From: Phoronis australis
Taxonomy: Eukaryota > Phoronida > Phoronidae
Length of the DNA: 30,019 bases
Assembly (NCBI GenBank): GCA_002633005.1
Contig: NMRA01000194.1
Coordinates: 112,964 to 142,982 of the forward strand
Direction: 5' to 3'
A program made the position numbers and the translations under genes. The stretch's first letter is position 1; every line of letters begins with the position of its first letter. The notes beneath the pieces are model-generated. The model had not been told where the DNA came from. It saw only the letters and a program-made list of their open reading frames with translations, and did not search any database. This document shows positions 29,870-30,019 of the stretch, one piece after another.

Positions 29870-30019
29870 CTATACCAACAATGACAACCTGTGGTGTGTC
29901 AGTTGCCTATTGAGATTGGGCTTGCACCAACTGATATGTAAAGCCTCACGAATTTTAAGCTCCTTTGTTGTTACTGCCTGGTCTATTATTGCAAAGTCAT
30001 TGAAAGAGCACTGCTGATA
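29870..30019 (-). CDS. Penelope-like element, C-terminus of GIY-YIG endonuclease (partial)
   Basis: Fifty codons running in from the window edge to a TAG at 29870-29872. The segment SFNDFAIIDQAVTTKELKIR and then EALHISWCKPNLNRQLTHH has the K-I-x-E-A-L-x-I ... K-P-x-L-N motif that ends the GIY-YIG domain of Penelope-like retroelements, where the glutamate is the metal-binding residue. The reverse transcriptase should lie beyond 30019. The frame is undisturbed over the visible part. The hammerhead-like fold 80 bases downstream supports the assignment. Confidence 0.7.
   Translation of the reverse strand, partial: YQQCSFNDFAIIDQAVTTKELKIREALHISWCKPNLNRQLTHHRLSLLV

Overview
The window is animal genomic DNA, most likely from a cnidarian and probably an anthozoan such as a coral or sea anemone. 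The reasons are an AT-rich background with few long open frames, a single-exon rhodopsin-class receptor, GT/AG introns, and many decayed mobile elements of types common in cnidarian genomes. The species assignment is inference.

Left part (1-9190): mostly non-coding. It holds one short cysteine-rich open frame (72-428), diverged interspersed repeats, and a tRNA-derived SINE-like segment. It also holds a small signal-peptide-bearing open frame present as two inverted copies (4915-5067 and 8226-8441) plus a partial third copy.

Centre (9194-17079): one 7.9-kb DNA transposon bounded by inverted repeats of about 0.75 kb and a candidate CCGG target duplication. Its minus-strand gene is broken by frameshifts and stops, but most of it can be followed: zinc-binding N-terminus, conserved middle, a FEN/XPG-like acidic signature, two small spliced introns and an acidic tail. 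I read it as an Academ-type element. A 5'-truncated LINE 3' end, flanked by a 16-bp target duplication, has landed in its last exon. Two oppositely oriented 15-bp minisatellite arms lie in its first intron.

Right of the transposon: an intact intronless class A GPCR (18228-19148) with a TATA-like box and a poly(A) signal is the best intact gene. It is followed by a small MITE, a 1.37-kb TA-flanked inverted-repeat element (21630-22995), a zinc-ribbon gene relic (24600-24890), a TA microsatellite inside a perfect inverted repeat, and two adjacent palindrome-rich arrays (26040-26680).

Right edge: two candidate exons of a minus-strand gene (29033-29137 and 28031-28109), two MITEs, and the end of a minus-strand Penelope-like element. 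That end carries a GIY-YIG C-terminal coding segment (29870-30019) followed by a hammerhead-like fold (29743-29788).

The genes do not form a pathway. The window is a receptor gene and the end of an unidentified gene set among layers of mobile elements.
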